A stretch of DNA of 35,363 nt, from NCBI GenBank assembly GCA_020350365.1, contig CP070712.1:274922-310284 (forward strand). Direction: 5' to 3'. Of this stretch, positions 9,730-19,019 are shown one piece after another (within the stretch, counting starts at the first letter, position 1; every line of letters begins with the position of its first letter). The position numbers and the translations under genes were made by a program. Source of the stretch: Thermoplasmatales archaeon (GTDB taxonomy: Archaea; Thermoplasmatota; E2; DHVEG-1). The notes under the pieces were generated by a model. The model saw only the letters and a program-made list of their open reading frames with translations, made no database searches and had not been told where the DNA came from.

Positions 9730-12700
9730 TTATACTAATGATTCTAATTTTATTCTTGGTGCTATAACCAAAGACTTTAATTCATCAATTAAAAGTTTGA
9801 ATGCATAGCTCATTTCAATTGGATAGATATCTGCCTTGTCTCCACAAACAGGACAACGCAAAGCACCATGTCTATCATGAATTGCAACATGTCCACAGGT
9901 ATTACATATATATTTCACAGTTAGGTCTGATTCATCAAGAAGTCTATCTTTTATAACCATTGAAGCACCATGACCAATTAGACAGTCTCTCTCCATTTCT
10001 CCAAATCTAAGCCCTCCTTCTCTGGCTCTACCTTCTGTTGGTTGTCTTGTTAAAATCTGAACCGGACCTCTAGAACGAGCATGAATTTTACCTGCCACCA
10101 TATGATGAAGTTTCTGGTAATAAATACATCCAACAAAAATATCTACTTCAAGAGGTTTACCTGTTTCGCCATTGTACAATAATTCTTTACCATTATGCTT
10201 AAATCCATTTTCTACTAAAGCATTTCTTAAAGCTTCCTCAGATTGTCCCCCAAAAGCAGTTCCATCAACAATTCCGCCATTTAGGGCACCAACTTTTCCA
10301 CCTATCATTTCAAGGACGTGACCTACAGTCATTCTACTTGGAATTGCATGAGGATTAATTATTAGGTCAGGAGATATTCCATCCTCATTAAAAAGCATAT
10401 CTTCTTGAGAAACTAAAAGTCCAATGACTCCTTTTTGTCCATGTTTTGATGCAAACTTATCTCCATATTCTGGTATTCTTTCTTCACGAACAGTAATCTT
10501 AACCATTCTTGAACCATTTACTGATTCAGATAGCATTACTTTATCAACAGTTCCTCCTTCACCATGTTGAACAGTAACTGAAGTTTCTCTTCTTTTCTGC
10601 GGAGTTAGAAAATCTGTTGGTTCTTCTAAAAATCTTGGGGGAGAAGTTTTACCTATTAAAACATCTGCACTTTTTACATCACATTCTGGCGAAATAAGCC
10701 CATCTTCACCAAGATTGACATAGGCTTCCTCGCTTCTGACTCCCCTGCAGTCTGGATCTGGCACTTCAAAATGATCTTCTTGTCCACCAGGGTATCTTTT
10801 CTCTTCACTGCTATATGTTCTAAAAAAACTACTTCGACCCATTCCCCGTTCTACGCTAGCTTTGTTCATCACTAGTGCATCTTCCATATTGTATCCTCTA
10901 TAAGATGCAACTGCAACAACTAGATTCTGACCTGCTGGTCTTTCTGCAAATTTAATATATTTTACCGGATGAGTTTGAACAACTGGTGCTTGAGGATAAT
11001 GAAGTAAATGCCCTCTGGTATCAGGTCGTATTCGATAGTTTGCTGCTCCAAAACCCAACGATTGTTTACCCATTCCAGCACCCATGGTAATTCTAGGGGA
11101 AGAATTATGTTCAGGATACGGAACTAGAGATGCACCTATTCCTAGTATGCACATTGGGTCCATTTCCATGTGTGTATAATCTGATGTAATATCTTCTTCT
11201 TTTAATGCAATTAATGTGTTTTCTTCTTCTTCAGCATCAATATATTCTACAATACCTTCATTAATTAGATCTACCCATCTCTTTCTGCCTGTTAAAAGAT
11301 CGCTAACATATTTCTTAGTCAACAATAGTTTACCATTTTCAACAATTACTAATGGTCTTCTTAGTCTACCACAATCACAATTTACAATTAAGTCATTTGC
11401 TTCTTCATAATAAGCAACATTTACCTCATTATTTAGAAGTCCTTTTCTTCGTCTCTCTCTTAGTTTTTGAGCTAGTTCTTTACCGTTTGGATGCATCCCA
11501 ATAAGGTCTCCGTTAAGATATACTCTTGCCCCAGTTGATTTCTTTGTTATTTCTCTTATTCCTAAATCCTTTAGTATATTTTCAACTTCTTTTTCTGAAA
11601 AACCTTCAGATATTTCCACAGTTAGTGCAAGATTTTTAACTAGACCGCAGTTCGGGCCTTCGGGAGTTTCATTGGGACAAAGCCTACCCCATTGTGTAGA
11701 ATGTAAGTCTCGGGCCTCAAAATGAGGTTGTGATCTGGTTAATGGTGATGTTACTCTTCTTAAATGACTGAGGACTGCTAAATTACTTGTTCTATCAAGT
11801 AGTTGTGATATTCCTGCTCTTCCACCTACCCAATTTCCTGTGGCTAAGGCATGATGGATTCGTTGACTTAAAACGTCAGACCTAAGTGATGAACTAATTT
11901 TTATTTCTTTTCCTTTTGCATGAATTCTTTCTATTTGATATTTAAGGTCCTTGCAAAGGGCTGTAAAAGCAACACGAAAAAGATCCTCCATGAGGTCTCC
12001 TGCAAGTTTCAATCGTTTATTTGCGTAATGATCCTTATCATCTTCTTCCCTTTTTCCGAGAGCAAGCTCTAACACAGCCATTCCCATACGTGCCATAAAA
12101 ATTGCTTTAGTAAGTCTATCAACAGATTCATTACCAAGGTGAGGTAAGAGATTTTTATCCATCAAGGTCTCGACTCTTTTAACCCGATACTCTTTTGCTT
12201 GGCCACCAGCAAACTTTTTTCCAAGATATGCAACAGCCTCTTCCTTTGTTGTAATTCCGTACTCATTAGCGCATTCTTCAATATTTGCAAGAACATAAGG
12301 TTCCATCTTTGGATCTACACTTATCACATCAACAATTTCTTCATCATCTTCCATTCCAAGCGCTCTTAGAAGTATCATTAAAGGTATCTGACCATATGTG
12401 GTTGGAAGAGAAACCATGAGCATACCATCATTTTTCTTTTCAACGACGGTTAAAGCTCGATACCCTTCCTTTTGAGAAAATACTTTGGCAACCTCAATAT
12501 CTCTACCATACCTGCTTGATCTTTCTACAAGAACTCTATTTGGAGCAAGATCTTCAACTGTAATAAGAACTCTCTCAGTACCATTACTGATGAAATACCC
12601 ACCTGGATCTAAAAAATCTTCCTGCATTTTCTGGAGCTCTTGTTTTGTTTCCTCATCTGAGAGTTCATGACCTTTTTTTTCTTCAATACTATGTCTTGCT

Positions 12701-13092
12701 AGATTACAAGCTCTTGATTTAATCATTATCGGAAGCTCACCGATTCTTACTTCCTCAGGGTCATATTCAACATCATCTTTTACAGGTATAAATTCTAAAG
12801 ATATTGGAGCCTCATAGGTTAAATCTCTTAAACGCGCTTCCATCGGTGTTAACCTTCTAACTGTTCCATCTGCTTCTTTTACTTCTGGTTTACCAACTGT
12901 TATTTTACCAAATTTGATTTTATAATTTTCAATTTCTGGGTAAATATAGCCTCTTTCCATTTCTTCTTCTTGGCCAATTATTGTACTGTCAACAATGCTT
13001 TGTAACCTTCGTTCTAGAAAATCATTATATGAAGCAATCTGGTGGTTAACAATGCTACGCTCTTTATAAAAAGAATCGATAAGTTCTCTCAT
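9730..13092 (-). CDS. rpoB: DNA-directed RNA polymerase subunit B (undivided)
   Basis: The second largest polymerase subunit is encoded as one 1120-residue chain. Many methanogens and haloarchaea split it into B'' and B'; Thermoplasmata and some others do not. The N-terminal protrusion and lobe, the [15 protein letters not shown] segment in the fork region, the [13 protein letters not shown] active-centre lysine region, and the C-terminal zinc ribbon (CNTCGH...CPVCGD, about residues 1063-1085) are all present, followed by the clamp peptide [11 protein letters not shown]. The ATG has AAAGGTG five bases upstream, and the rpoH stop is 11 bases before it. It forms the catalytic centre together with A'. 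Confidence 0.98.
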   Translation of the reverse strand: MRELIDSFYKERSIVNHQIASYNDFLERRLQSIVDSTIIGQEEEMERGYIYPEIENYKIKFGKITVGKPEVKEADGTVRRLTPMEARLRDLTYEAPISLEFIPVKDDVEYDPEEVRIGELPIMIKSRACNLARHSIEEKKGHELSDEETKQELQKMQEDFLDPGGYFISNGTERVLITVEDLAPNRVLVERSSRYGRDIEVAKVFSQKEGYRALTVVEKKNDGMLMVSLPTTYGQIPLMILLRALGMEDDEEIVDVISVDPKMEPYVLANIEECANEYGITTKEEAVAYLGKKFAGGQAKEYRVKRVETLMDKNLLPHLGNESVDRLTKAIFMARMGMAVLELALGKREEDDKDHYANKRLKLAGDLMEDLFRVAFTALCKDLKYQIERIHAKGKEIKISSSLRSDVLSQRIHHALATGNWVGGRAGISQLLDRTSNLAVLSHLRRVTSPLTRSQPHFEARDLHSTQWGRLCPNETPEGPNCGLVKNLALTVEISEGFSEKEVENILKDLGIREITKKSTGARVYLNGDLIGMHPNGKELAQKLRERRRKGLLNNEVNVAYYEEANDLIVNCDCGRLRRPLVIVENGKLLLTKKYVSDLLTGRKRWVDLINEGIVEYIDAEEEENTLIALKEEDITSDYTHMEMDPMCILGIGASLVPYPEHNSSPRITMGAGMGKQSLGFGAANYRIRPDTRGHLLHYPQAPVVQTHPVKYIKFAERPAGQNLVVAVASYRGYNMEDALVMNKASVERGMGRSSFFRTYSSEEKRYPGGQEDHFEVPDPDCRGVRSEEAYVNLGEDGLISPECDVKSADVLIGKTSPPRFLEEPTDFLTPQKRRETSVTVQHGEGGTVDKVMLSESVNGSRMVKITVREERIPEYGDKFASKHGQKGVIGLLVSQEDMLFNEDGISPDLIINPHAIPSRMTVGHVLEMIGGKVGALNGGIVDGTAFGGQSEEALRNALVENGFKHNGKELLYNGETGKPLEVDIFVGCIYYQKLHHMVAGKIHARSRGPVQILTRQPTEGRAREGGLRFGEMERDCLIGHGASMVIKDRLLDESDLTVKYICNTCGHVAIHDRHGALRCPVCGDKADIYPIEMSYAFKLLIDELKSLVIAPRIKLESLV

Positions 13093-13103
13093 TTTTACAC
13101 CTT

Positions 13104-13367
13104 TTATTCGTTACTTTCTACTACAAGTCTGTATGCTACTGCTTCTTTTGCAGTGTGGCTTTTTCTAATAATTTTTACAATTTGTCCCGGCTTTGCATCG
13201 ATATAAATTGCGACAGGATCTGTATTAAGTATCTTAGGTAACTGATCAGGTGTTATCTTAAAATTTTTTAAGAATTCCTCTCTTTCTTTTTCAGAAAGTA
13301 CTAAATGAAGTGGAACTAACTTATGGTGTAGAATATCAAGTTGTTTTTTTTCAATTGTTTTTGCCAT
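13104..13367 (-). CDS. rpoH: DNA-directed RNA polymerase subunit H
   Basis: Subunit H is the archaeal counterpart of the C-terminal domain of eukaryotic RPB5 and sits at the jaw of the enzyme. The 87-residue length fits, and the family motifs [14 protein letters not shown] near the N-terminus and [11 protein letters not shown] followed by [12 protein letters not shown] are clear. It is the first protein gene of the operon, in the usual archaeal position ahead of rpoB. A strong AGGAGG at 13380-13385 and an AAGG closer in precede the ATG. No TATA-like box is visible in the 37 bases between it and the tRNA gene upstream, so transcription probably starts before the tRNA. Confidence 0.95.
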   Translation of the reverse strand: MAKTIEKKQLDILHHKLVPLHLVLSEKEREEFLKNFKITPDQLPKILNTDPVAIYIDAKPGQIVKIIRKSHTAKEAVAYRLVVESNE

Positions 13368-13404
13368 TATATATTCCTTCCTCCTAGTGATTTCAGAGTG
13401 AAGG

Positions 13405-13479
13405 CGGGCCTGAAGGGATTCGAACCCTTGGCCACCTGGTTAAAAGCCAGATGCTCTACCTAGCTGAGCTACAGGCCCA
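13405..13479 (-). tRNA. tRNA-Lys (anticodon TTT)
   Basis: The 75-base sequence folds as a full cloverleaf. The acceptor stem pairs GGGCCTG with CAGGCCC, with G as discriminator. The D-arm is GCTC...GAGC, and the anticodon loop CTTTTAA sits on a 5-base stem giving anticodon TTT. The T-arm is AAGGG-TTCGAAT-CCCTT. There is no intron and CCA is not encoded. It decodes AAA/AAG lysine codons, which are frequent in this AT-rich genome. It lies just 37 bases before rpoH on the same strand, and the only clear promoter is on its 5' side. Confidence 0.97.
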
Positions 13480-13512
13480 TAATAGGCCGGGACTCAAGCT
13501 TTAAATTATTAT

Positions 13513-13524
13513 CTTTATATATTT
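13513..13524 (-). promoter_or_regulatory. TATA box for tRNA-Lys / RNA polymerase operon
   Basis: On the minus strand the sequence reads AAATATATAAAG, centred near 13518. The archaeal spacing of about 27 bases puts the transcription start near 13491, 12 bases before the tRNA. A weaker AT box (13500-13509) lies closer. No other TATA-like box lies between the tRNA and rpoH, so this box probably serves both. Confidence 0.55.
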
Positions 13525-13703
13525 CACTCTAATCAACATTAACAATGAAGCAGTCTACCCGCTATATCAATCTATATATTTATAATTTATGGATTAAGCA
13601 GTAGTTCAAAAAGTTTAGTTCTGAAATATTTTTTAGATCTTATCTTGAGAAGATATTAATCTAGTATTTAAAGGTAATAATTAATAACTTATTTTTTTTG
13701 AAA

Positions 13704-14114
13704 TCAATTTTTTGAACTATTTTTATATTGTTTTAATAGTAATTGATTTTTTTGTTTTTTAAATGTAATTTCATAATCTTCAAAAATTGGATGCCGTCCA
13801 AGTAAAACTGGAATGTCATCTCTTCCAGAAACATGTATTAGTATATTAGTATAGGCTGCATTTTTTTTCTTATTGCCCATAAGCATACTTAATTTTGCTT
13901 TAAAGAGAGATGTTGTACCACCTGCAGTATCAACATCTCCAGCTTTTTTTATTTTTAACCCTAAATACCGTGCTATTGGCATAGGTATTACAATAAAATC
14001 ACCACCAGAATCAAGTAAAGCATCAATAAAAGGAGTTTCTTTGTCTTTATAATAAAATTTAACAGGGATTACTGGATATCTAAAGTAATTAAATACAAAT
14101 GCGGATTCTGGCAT
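13704..14114 (-). CDS. Small retropepsin-like aspartic protease domain protein
   Basis: The 136-residue protein has the layout of a single-lobe, retropepsin-like (clan AA) aspartic protease, which would have to dimerise to be active. The catalytic motif ALLDSGGD is at residues 32-39 (active Asp35), followed by the IPMPIARYLGL segment. The second signature VLLGRHPIFEDYEITF lies near the C-terminus. No signal peptide is seen, so it is probably cytoplasmic. A TTG at 14123 is in frame, but the ATG at 14114 is preferred: it has no ribosome-binding site and a TATA-like box (14138-14149) lies about 29 bases upstream, as expected for a leaderless transcript. The substrate is unknown. The small gene directly upstream (14238-14429) looks like a frequent companion of such proteases. 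Confidence 0.75.
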   Translation of the reverse strand: MPESAFVFNYFRYPVIPVKFYYKDKETPFIDALLDSGGDFIVIPMPIARYLGLKIKKAGDVDTAGGTTSLFKAKLSMLMGNKKKNAAYTNILIHVSGRDDIPVLLGRHPIFEDYEITFKKQKNQLLLKQYKNSSKN

Positions 14115-14237
14115 AAGAAGCAATGTAAATGAATATCTTTAGATAATACTTTTGATATTTTATTACAAAGAACTAAAGCTCAGAATAATAGATTTAAAAA
14201 CCCAGTAACATTAAATGTTCATATAAACTAGTAAAAA

Positions 14238-14429
14238 TTAAAAATCTCTTAATCTTCTATCTAATACCTTCGATATTTTTATTTGATCCTCTGGAAATTT
14301 ATCTGCCGGAAATTTCTCTTCAGCTAATTTTAGTATATCTTCAACGTTGGCACTATGATCAATAATCTCATCGTTGAATAATAAAATCCATTCGCCAGAA
14401 AACTTTTTAATTATGTTTTCTTGTTTCAT
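14238..14429 (-). CDS. DUF5678-like small protein
   Basis: The 63-residue protein has a beta-hairpin start (GEWILLFNDEIIDHS) followed by a helix (NVEDILKLAEEKF) and a final strand (DQIKISKVLD). This is the pattern of the DUF5678 family, whose members carry a W(V/I)A-type strand, a short turn and an acidic helix. Function is unknown. The same-strand neighbour downstream encodes a retropepsin-like protease; to my knowledge the two families are often adjacent in archaea and bacteria, which hints at a functional pair. A TTTTAAATATC box centred near 14456 lies about 27 bases before the ATG and no ribosome-binding site is seen, so the mRNA is probably leaderless. Confidence 0.65.
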   Translation of the reverse strand: MKQENIIKKFSGEWILLFNDEIIDHSANVEDILKLAEEKFPADKFPEDQIKISKVLDRRLRDF

Positions 14430-14602
14430 CTATTAAGACTTACCATCTATTGATATTTAAAATTTACCCCATTTTTGGCTATTTTTTACAGTATTATGCA
14501 AGTTTAATAGGAGAAATTACCAAAAACTATATATATTAGAACATACAAAATAATAGAGCAATACAATTTTATACAATAATACAGGAAGAGGGTGTATAGA
14601 TT

Positions 14603-15010
14603 ATGAACATTATAACACTTGATGATTTATCTAAAGCAATAGCAAATAGGGTTGGAATAAATATTGAAGAAGCCCGGAGGGACGCTGGTTTCGTAATGGA
14701 TATTTTTGGTTTTCAGGACAGGGTTATAGACAATGTTTTAGACCCTGAGGATAGACAATTGTTTTATATCTTAGAAGAAGAAGGAATGCTTACAACGGAA
14801 CGAGAAGAAACGACGCTTTATGACGGGAGAGAATGGAGAACTCACTATTGGGTTATAAGAAAGGATATTATATTAAAATATGCTAAAGATGAAAATAAAA
14901 GAATAAGAAGTGTCTTGTCTGATAAGCAGACAATTGAAGATATTTCTGATGAGGCAATTTATGATGCCCTAGATGATAAGACTTGGGTGTCAAGGAAAAT
15001 TGACGAATAA
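14603..15010 (+). CDS. DUF6015-like conserved protein
   Basis: I recognise this 135-residue acidic protein as a DUF6015-type protein, a family I associate with Thermoplasmatota. It begins with a helical segment (LDDLSKAIANRVG), then a highly conserved-looking core: FGFQDRVIDNVLDPEDRQLF, LEEEGMLTTEREETTLYDG and REWRTHYWVIRK. The core reads like a winged-helix with a wing formed by the TTLYDGREWR hairpin, so a regulatory role is possible but not shown. It has its own promoter: a CTATATATATTA box at 14528-14539 and an AAGAGGGTG ribosome-binding site about 9 bases before the ATG. A long T-rich stretch follows the stop. Confidence 0.7.
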   Translation: MNIITLDDLSKAIANRVGINIEEARRDAGFVMDIFGFQDRVIDNVLDPEDRQLFYILEEEGMLTTEREETTLYDGREWRTHYWVIRKDIILKYAKDENKRIRSVLSDKQTIEDISDEAIYDALDDKTWVSRKIDE

Positions 15011-15018
15011 TTAATCTA

Positions 15019-15050
15019 ATTTTTTTTTTCTTTTTTTTTTATTTTCTATT
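15019..15050 (+). terminator. T-rich terminator after the DUF6015-like gene
   Basis: Two runs of about ten T (with single C and A interruptions) follow the stop codon directly. Archaeal polymerase terminates at such tracts without a hairpin. The next gene, metK, has its own ribosome-binding site and about 80 bases of leader after the tract. Confidence 0.55.
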
Positions 15051-15129
15051 TTAAAAAAGTTAATAACCAGGTTTTAGTTTCATAACTTCCACAAATTTGG
15101 AGGCTAAGTTATAATTTGAAGGTGAAAAA

Positions 15130-16305
15130 ATGGTAAAAGGAAAGATACTAATAAGTTCAGAATCCGTAACTGAAGGTCATCCTGATAAGATGTGTGACTT
15201 AATATCTGATGCTATTCTTGATGAGGCGTTAAGACAGGATAAATTTTCACGAGTGGCAATAGAGACGGGTACAAAGAATGGAGGAGTAATGGTTTTTGGA
15301 GAAATGACTACAAAAGGTTATCTTGATATCCCTAGAATTGTTCGTGATGCTATTAAGGAAATAGGTTATACAAAGGCAGAATATGGAATCGAATGGGAAA
15401 CCTGTTCTGTATGGGTTCAAATAACTGAGCAAAGTCCAGATATTTCAATTGGTGTTACTGAAGGAGATGGTCTACATAAAGAACAAGGCGCTGGCGACCA
15501 AGGAATGATGTATGGATATGCATGTAATGAGACCAAAGAACTAATGCCTCTTACAATTTCTCTTGCTCATAAACTTACAAAAAAACTTTCAGAGGTCAGA
15601 AAGAAAAATGAGATACCCTACTTAAGACCAGATGGTAAATCGCAGGTTTCTATTGAATATGATGGAAATGGAAAACCGATTAGAGCAGATACAATTGTTG
15701 TTTCAACTCAGCATGATGGTGGTATCTCTCATGAAAAAATTAGAAATGATGTCATTGAAAAGGTTATCAAACCAATTTGCAATAAATGGATTGATAAAAA
15801 CACTATCTTTCATGTCAATCCAACAGGTGCTTTTGTTAGAGGAGGACCATATGCTGATGCAGGTCTTACTGGTAGAAAAATAATTGTAGACACATACGGA
15901 GGAATTGGTCGACATGGAGGAGGCGCTTTTTCTGGTAAAGATCCTTCAAAGGTTGATCGTAGTGCTGCATATATTTCACGATATATAGCAAAAAATATCG
16001 TTGCGGCAGGGATTGCTTCAAAATGTGAGATTCAAATAGCGTATGCAATAGGCGTTGCTGAACCTGTTTCAATAAATATAGATTGTTTCGGAACAAATAA
16101 GATACCTATAGATAAAATTGAAAAATTAATAAGAGATTTGTTTCCTCTTAAACCTAGTAAAATAATTGATCATCTGAATTTACGAAGACCAATTTATACA
16201 AAAACTGCAGCTTATGGGCATTTTGGTAGAGATGATCCTGATTTTACATGGGAAAAAACAGATAAGGTGGAATTACTTAGAAAAGAAGCAGGAATTAAAA
16301 AATAA
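15130..16305 (+). CDS. metK: S-adenosylmethionine synthase, bacterial type
   Basis: The enzyme makes S-adenosylmethionine from ATP and methionine. The sequence is the bacterial/eukaryotic form rather than the archaeal form (COG1812): it has SVTEGHPDK at 12-20 with the catalytic His17, [12 protein letters not shown] in the middle, [20 protein letters not shown], and the [19 protein letters not shown] loop binding metal and phosphate. The length of 391 residues is full. One visible deviation is the GGPYADAG segment, where bacterial enzymes usually have GGP-x-GDAG. The ATG has GGTGA seven bases upstream. Most archaea use the unrelated-looking archaeal enzyme, so this gene was probably acquired from bacteria at some point. 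Base composition looks like its neighbours. Confidence 0.96.
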   Translation: MVKGKILISSESVTEGHPDKMCDLISDAILDEALRQDKFSRVAIETGTKNGGVMVFGEMTTKGYLDIPRIVRDAIKEIGYTKAEYGIEWETCSVWVQITEQSPDISIGVTEGDGLHKEQGAGDQGMMYGYACNETKELMPLTISLAHKLTKKLSEVRKKNEIPYLRPDGKSQVSIEYDGNGKPIRADTIVVSTQHDGGISHEKIRNDVIEKVIKPICNKWIDKNTIFHVNPTGAFVRGGPYADAGLTGRKIIVDTYGGIGRHGGGAFSGKDPSKVDRSAAYISRYIAKNIVAAGIASKCEIQIAYAIGVAEPVSINIDCFGTNKIPIDKIEKLIRDLFPLKPSKIIDHLNLRRPIYTKTAAYGHFGRDDPDFTWEKTDKVELLRKEAGIKK

Positions 16306-16317
16306 TTCCTTTTATAC

Positions 16318-16324
16318 TTTTTTT
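16318..16324 (+). terminator. Short T-tract after metK
   Basis: A run of seven T lies 13 bases after the metK stop. It fits a simple archaeal oligo-T terminator, but it is short and could be chance in this AT-rich DNA. Confidence 0.3.
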
Positions 16325-16422
16325 AATAATATACTTGCTAAAATACCATGATATTATAAATAATTATATTAATTAGTAATAACATAATATAATATATTTA
16401 AGAGATTCTAAGGTGATATTAA

Positions 16423-16659
16423 ATGGTTGAATTTGAGACTCTAAAGTCTAAGGAAGTAAAATTTGGAAAAAATAGTTTTATCGAGATCTCAAAAAGAAAG
16501 GTAAAAACACCTATTGGTGAAAATGAATTTATTGCAATTTCACGTGGTTATTATTTACCAGACAAAACTAAACGGTGGAGAGCCTCGATTGCTTTACCTA
16601 ATGAAAAAGACAAACGTAAAGAAATTGCAGAAATTATTACTTCATTTGATAAGGATTAG
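16423..16659 (+). CDS. Small conserved archaeal protein of unknown function
   Basis: The 78-residue protein has a compact, strand-rich core: FGKNSFIEISKRKV, NEFIAISRGYYLPDKTKRWRASIALP, then a C-terminal helix (KRKEIAEIITSF). The RGYYLPDKTKRWR segment reminds me of single-strand DNA-binding PC4-type proteins and of a small conserved archaeal family, but I cannot place it firmly. There is no signal peptide or membrane segment. It has its own TATA-like box (AATATATTTAAG, 16391-16402) and an AAGGTGAT ribosome-binding site about seven bases before the ATG, which supports it as a real, separately transcribed gene. Confidence 0.65.
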   Translation: MVEFETLKSKEVKFGKNSFIEISKRKVKTPIGENEFIAISRGYYLPDKTKRWRASIALPNEKDKRKEIAEIITSFDKD

Positions 16660-16748
16660 TGTATAAAGATTATTCACACTTTTTTTGCTGACTCCTTTTT
16701 ATTTTTGTTTTTCGTTAATTTAAAGTAGCACAGAAAATATTAAGAGGT

Positions 16749-17381
16749 GTGATTTTAAAGGGTGGTGAAAGAGAGAATAGGATTTACATCATCATAGCAG
16801 TTATTATAATAGTAGTCATTATCTTTACAATATTTTTTAGCACAAATACATTAAAAAAGGCATTTATTGAGGATAGTTTTCTTGATGATTCTTGGTTTGA
16901 GGATATTATTGAGCGTAGGGAAGGATCACAGCTTTTTGGTTTAGAAAATTGGGCAAGTTTCACATATAAAAATGATAATCTTAGTTATCCTGCCTATGTT
17001 ACTGTTACATCCATTAAACTTTTATTTATGATGAATGAGGAAGACCTTTTAGAAAAAACAGAGGATACCATAAAAAGGATTTCGGAACAAGGTATTTTTA
17101 TTGATATAAGTTCAAGAATTTCTGATAAAAGAGAACTAAAAAATGGACATAAAACAACATACGTCATCTATGACGGTAATGATACTTCTGAAGAACCTTC
17201 GGAAAGAATAAAAATCATTGGTGAAACCTGGAATTGTGGTAATTCAGGCACTTCAATAATTTGTATAGGTGTTGCACAGGTTACAGATAATGCAAGTAAT
17301 AATTCAAAGATTAATATTGTTAATTGGGAAAGAATAATTGGTTATCAGAATGGACTTATCTATAATGTAAAATGCCACTGA
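16749..17381 (+). CDS. Membrane-anchored protein of unknown function
   Basis: I do not recognise this 210-residue protein. A single very hydrophobic segment (residues 12-30, rich in Ile and Val) after a short charged start marks an N-terminal anchor, with the remaining about 175 residues outside the cell. The outer part has two cysteines close together (WNCGN...IICIG) and one at the very end, and several N-x-S/T sites. The start is a GTG with an AGGTG directly abutting it, too close to act as ribosome-binding site. A TTAATTTAAAG box at 16715-16725 lies about 29 bases upstream, so a leaderless mRNA starting at this GTG is plausible. It ends one base before the convergent UPF0179 gene. Confidence 0.6.
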   Translation: MILKGGERENRIYIIIAVIIIVVIIFTIFFSTNTLKKAFIEDSFLDDSWFEDIIERREGSQLFGLENWASFTYKNDNLSYPAYVTVTSIKLLFMMNEEDLLEKTEDTIKRISEQGIFIDISSRISDKRELKNGHKTTYVIYDGNDTSEEPSERIKIIGETWNCGNSGTSIICIGVAQVTDNASNNSKINIVNWERIIGYQNGLIYNVKCH

Positions 17382-17382
17382 C

Positions 17383-17808
17383 CTATTCCTCTGATACCTC
17401 TGCCTTTTGTAGGTCATGATCAATTGGACAGTCTATCTTTTCTATTACTTTTGTTACTTTAAAATTTTTATCCTTATTAATAGGGATGCTACAAAATTCA
17501 TAATAATTACAACCAATATTGCGACATTCTTTATTGTTAATTTTTATTTTTGAACCTTCAGAAAGCTTTTTTTCAACAGCTATCAGAATTGGCATTTCTT
17601 GAACTTCAACAACAGCCACAGTGCCCTCATGGATATTGCAGTTATGGCGTTTTTCTCTAATATTTGTAATTTTGTATTTTCGTCCAATTTTTAAATTAAA
17701 ACAAACTGTTTTTAATTTACAGTTTCTGCATTCGTTATTTGGGCCTATATAAATAAATTCAGCATCCTTTTTTGCTATTTTTTCACCGATTAGAGTAACT
17801 AATGGCAT
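17383..17808 (-). CDS. UPF0179 family protein
   Basis: The 141-residue protein matches the archaeal UPF0179 family: it starts with VTLIGEKIAKKDAEFIYIGP and then shows ECRNCKLKTVCFNL, RHNCNIHEGTVAVVEV, ECRNIGCNYYEFCSIP and a final DCPIDHD. Nine cysteines and several His arranged in pairs suggest one or more metal or iron-sulfur sites; this is inferred from spacing. Function is unknown. It follows egsA after a one-base gap (TGA, then ATG), so it belongs to the egsA transcript. The gene ends next to the convergent 16749 gene. Confidence 0.85.
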   Translation of the reverse strand: MPLVTLIGEKIAKKDAEFIYIGPNNECRNCKLKTVCFNLKIGRKYKITNIREKRHNCNIHEGTVAVVEVQEMPILIAVEKKLSEGSKIKINNKECRNIGCNYYEFCSIPINKDKNFKVTKVIEKIDCPIDHDLQKAEVSEE

Positions 17809-17809
17809 C

Positions 17810-18898
17810 TCATATTACTCCTGTAATTTTTGCAAGTCTTTTTGCCGCATCATTAGTTAGACCAGTTTCCCCCAGTATTGAATATCTCTCAGGTCTAATT
17901 TCTTGTGCCCTTACCAATGCTTCAACAATTTTTTTCTTGGAAACTCCTAATTCGGTTGAAGTAGTTGGCGCACCGATTTTTTTTAAGGCGTCTCTTACTT
18001 TTTCCCAGTCTCCGCCATGTAGATAAACCATCATTATTGCTCCCACCCCACATTGTTCACCGTGCATTGGTTTCTTGTATTTTTTTCCTTTAAGCATTAT
18101 TCCTGGACCTAAATGATCTAGCATATGGGAAAACATATGTTCAGATCCAGATGCAGGACGTGTATTTCCTGCAACGCTCATTGCAACTCCTGATACTATC
18201 ATGGCTTTTACTCCATACCATGATGATTCTTCGGTATTGACTCTAATATCTTCTGCATTTTCAATTAAAAGTTGAGCTGCAGTTTTTGCAAGAACTGCAG
18301 AGTGGCTGCTATATTCTTCCCCTTTTAATCTATATGCAAGTTCCCAGTCCATCACAGCGGATATATTTGATATAACATCAGCACAACCAGACGCAAGCAT
18401 CCTGTAGGGTGCTTTATTGATTATTTTTGTATCTGCTAGTATAGCTAAGGGAGATACTGCAGTTTTTGATACAGATCCTTTACTATGCTTTAAAGATGCA
18501 CGTGGAGAAGCAATGCCGTCATGAGCAGCAGATGTTGGAACACTTATAAAAGGTTTTGAAAGCTCAAATGCTGCTAGTTTGGTTACATCAATTACAGTTC
18601 CTCCTCCTACTCCTAGTAGAAGATTTATATTTTGTTTATGAGCAAATTGAATTAATCTATTTACCTCCCCAACTGTTGGAGCGGAGACTGTTTTTTCCTT
18701 GACATCATAATCTGCTTTTTTGAGAATTTTAAAGATTTCATCTCCAGAAAGTTTTTTTGTCTTTTTATCATCAACAATTAGAACAGTTTTTCCTCTACCT
18801 ATTCTATCACATAACTCTGCTATCTGTGTAGTGGTATTATGTCCAACTATAATCTCTCTTGGAAAAACCATTGTTTTTGATTTTACGAATCGTTCCAT
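17810..18898 (-). CDS. egsA: NAD(P)-dependent sn-glycerol-1-phosphate dehydrogenase
   Basis: The enzyme reduces dihydroxyacetone phosphate to sn-glycerol-1-phosphate, the backbone of archaeal ether lipids. The motifs fit: PREIIVGHNTT at the start, the nucleotide-binding GVGGGTVIDVTK, PTSAAHDGIASPRAS, SGCADVISN, and the metal-binding histidines in GSEHMFSHMLD and KPMHGEQCGVG. The 362-residue length is slightly above the usual 350. An in-frame GTG at 18916 would add six residues, but the ATG at 18898 lies about 28 bases from a clear TATA box (18921-18932) with no ribosome-binding site, so a leaderless start at the ATG is preferred. It is followed at once by the UPF0179 gene. Confidence 0.95.
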   Translation of the reverse strand: MERFVKSKTMVFPREIIVGHNTTTQIAELCDRIGRGKTVLIVDDKKTKKLSGDEIFKILKKADYDVKEKTVSAPTVGEVNRLIQFAHKQNINLLLGVGGGTVIDVTKLAAFELSKPFISVPTSAAHDGIASPRASLKHSKGSVSKTAVSPLAILADTKIINKAPYRMLASGCADVISNISAVMDWELAYRLKGEEYSSHSAVLAKTAAQLLIENAEDIRVNTEESSWYGVKAMIVSGVAMSVAGNTRPASGSEHMFSHMLDHLGPGIMLKGKKYKKPMHGEQCGVGAIMMVYLHGGDWEKVRDALKKIGAPTTSTELGVSKKKIVEALVRAQEIRPERYSILGETGLTNDAAKRLAKITGVI

Positions 18899-18920
18899 AC
18901 CTGACCGGTAAACCACGAAT

Positions 18921-18932
18921 TTAATATATAAT
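18921..18932. promoter_or_regulatory. TATA box of egsA, also inside the repeated leader cassette
   Basis: The minus strand reads ATTATATATTAA, centred near 18926, about 28 bases from the egsA ATG. The motif is nearly symmetric and could be read in both directions. The same box recurs in the cassette at 21413-21424. Confidence 0.6.
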
Positions 18933-19004
18933 AATTACGTCGAACAAAGGAATTTTACTTTTCATAACCTAATTTTCACTGTCTTACTCCATATCTTTTA
19001 TTGT

Positions 19005-19019
19005 AACATTTAAATATCT
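19005..19019 (+). promoter_or_regulatory. TATA box of the exported-protein gene at 19054
   Basis: AACATTTAAATATCT is centred near 19014, which predicts a start near 19041, just at the GGGAGGT ribosome-binding site (19042-19048) and 13 bases before the ATG. The core TTGTAACATTTAAATATC is identical in three places in the window. Confidence 0.6.

Noticed and set aside
15019-15050. Long T runs as a possible assembly or sequencing artefact
   Set aside because: They stand exactly after a stop codon and before an intact, well-placed metK leader, as expected for an archaeal terminator; no frame is disrupted.
17802-18026. Plus-strand frame across the egsA/UPF0179 junction
   Set aside because: It is antisense to two well-supported genes and shows no family resemblance.
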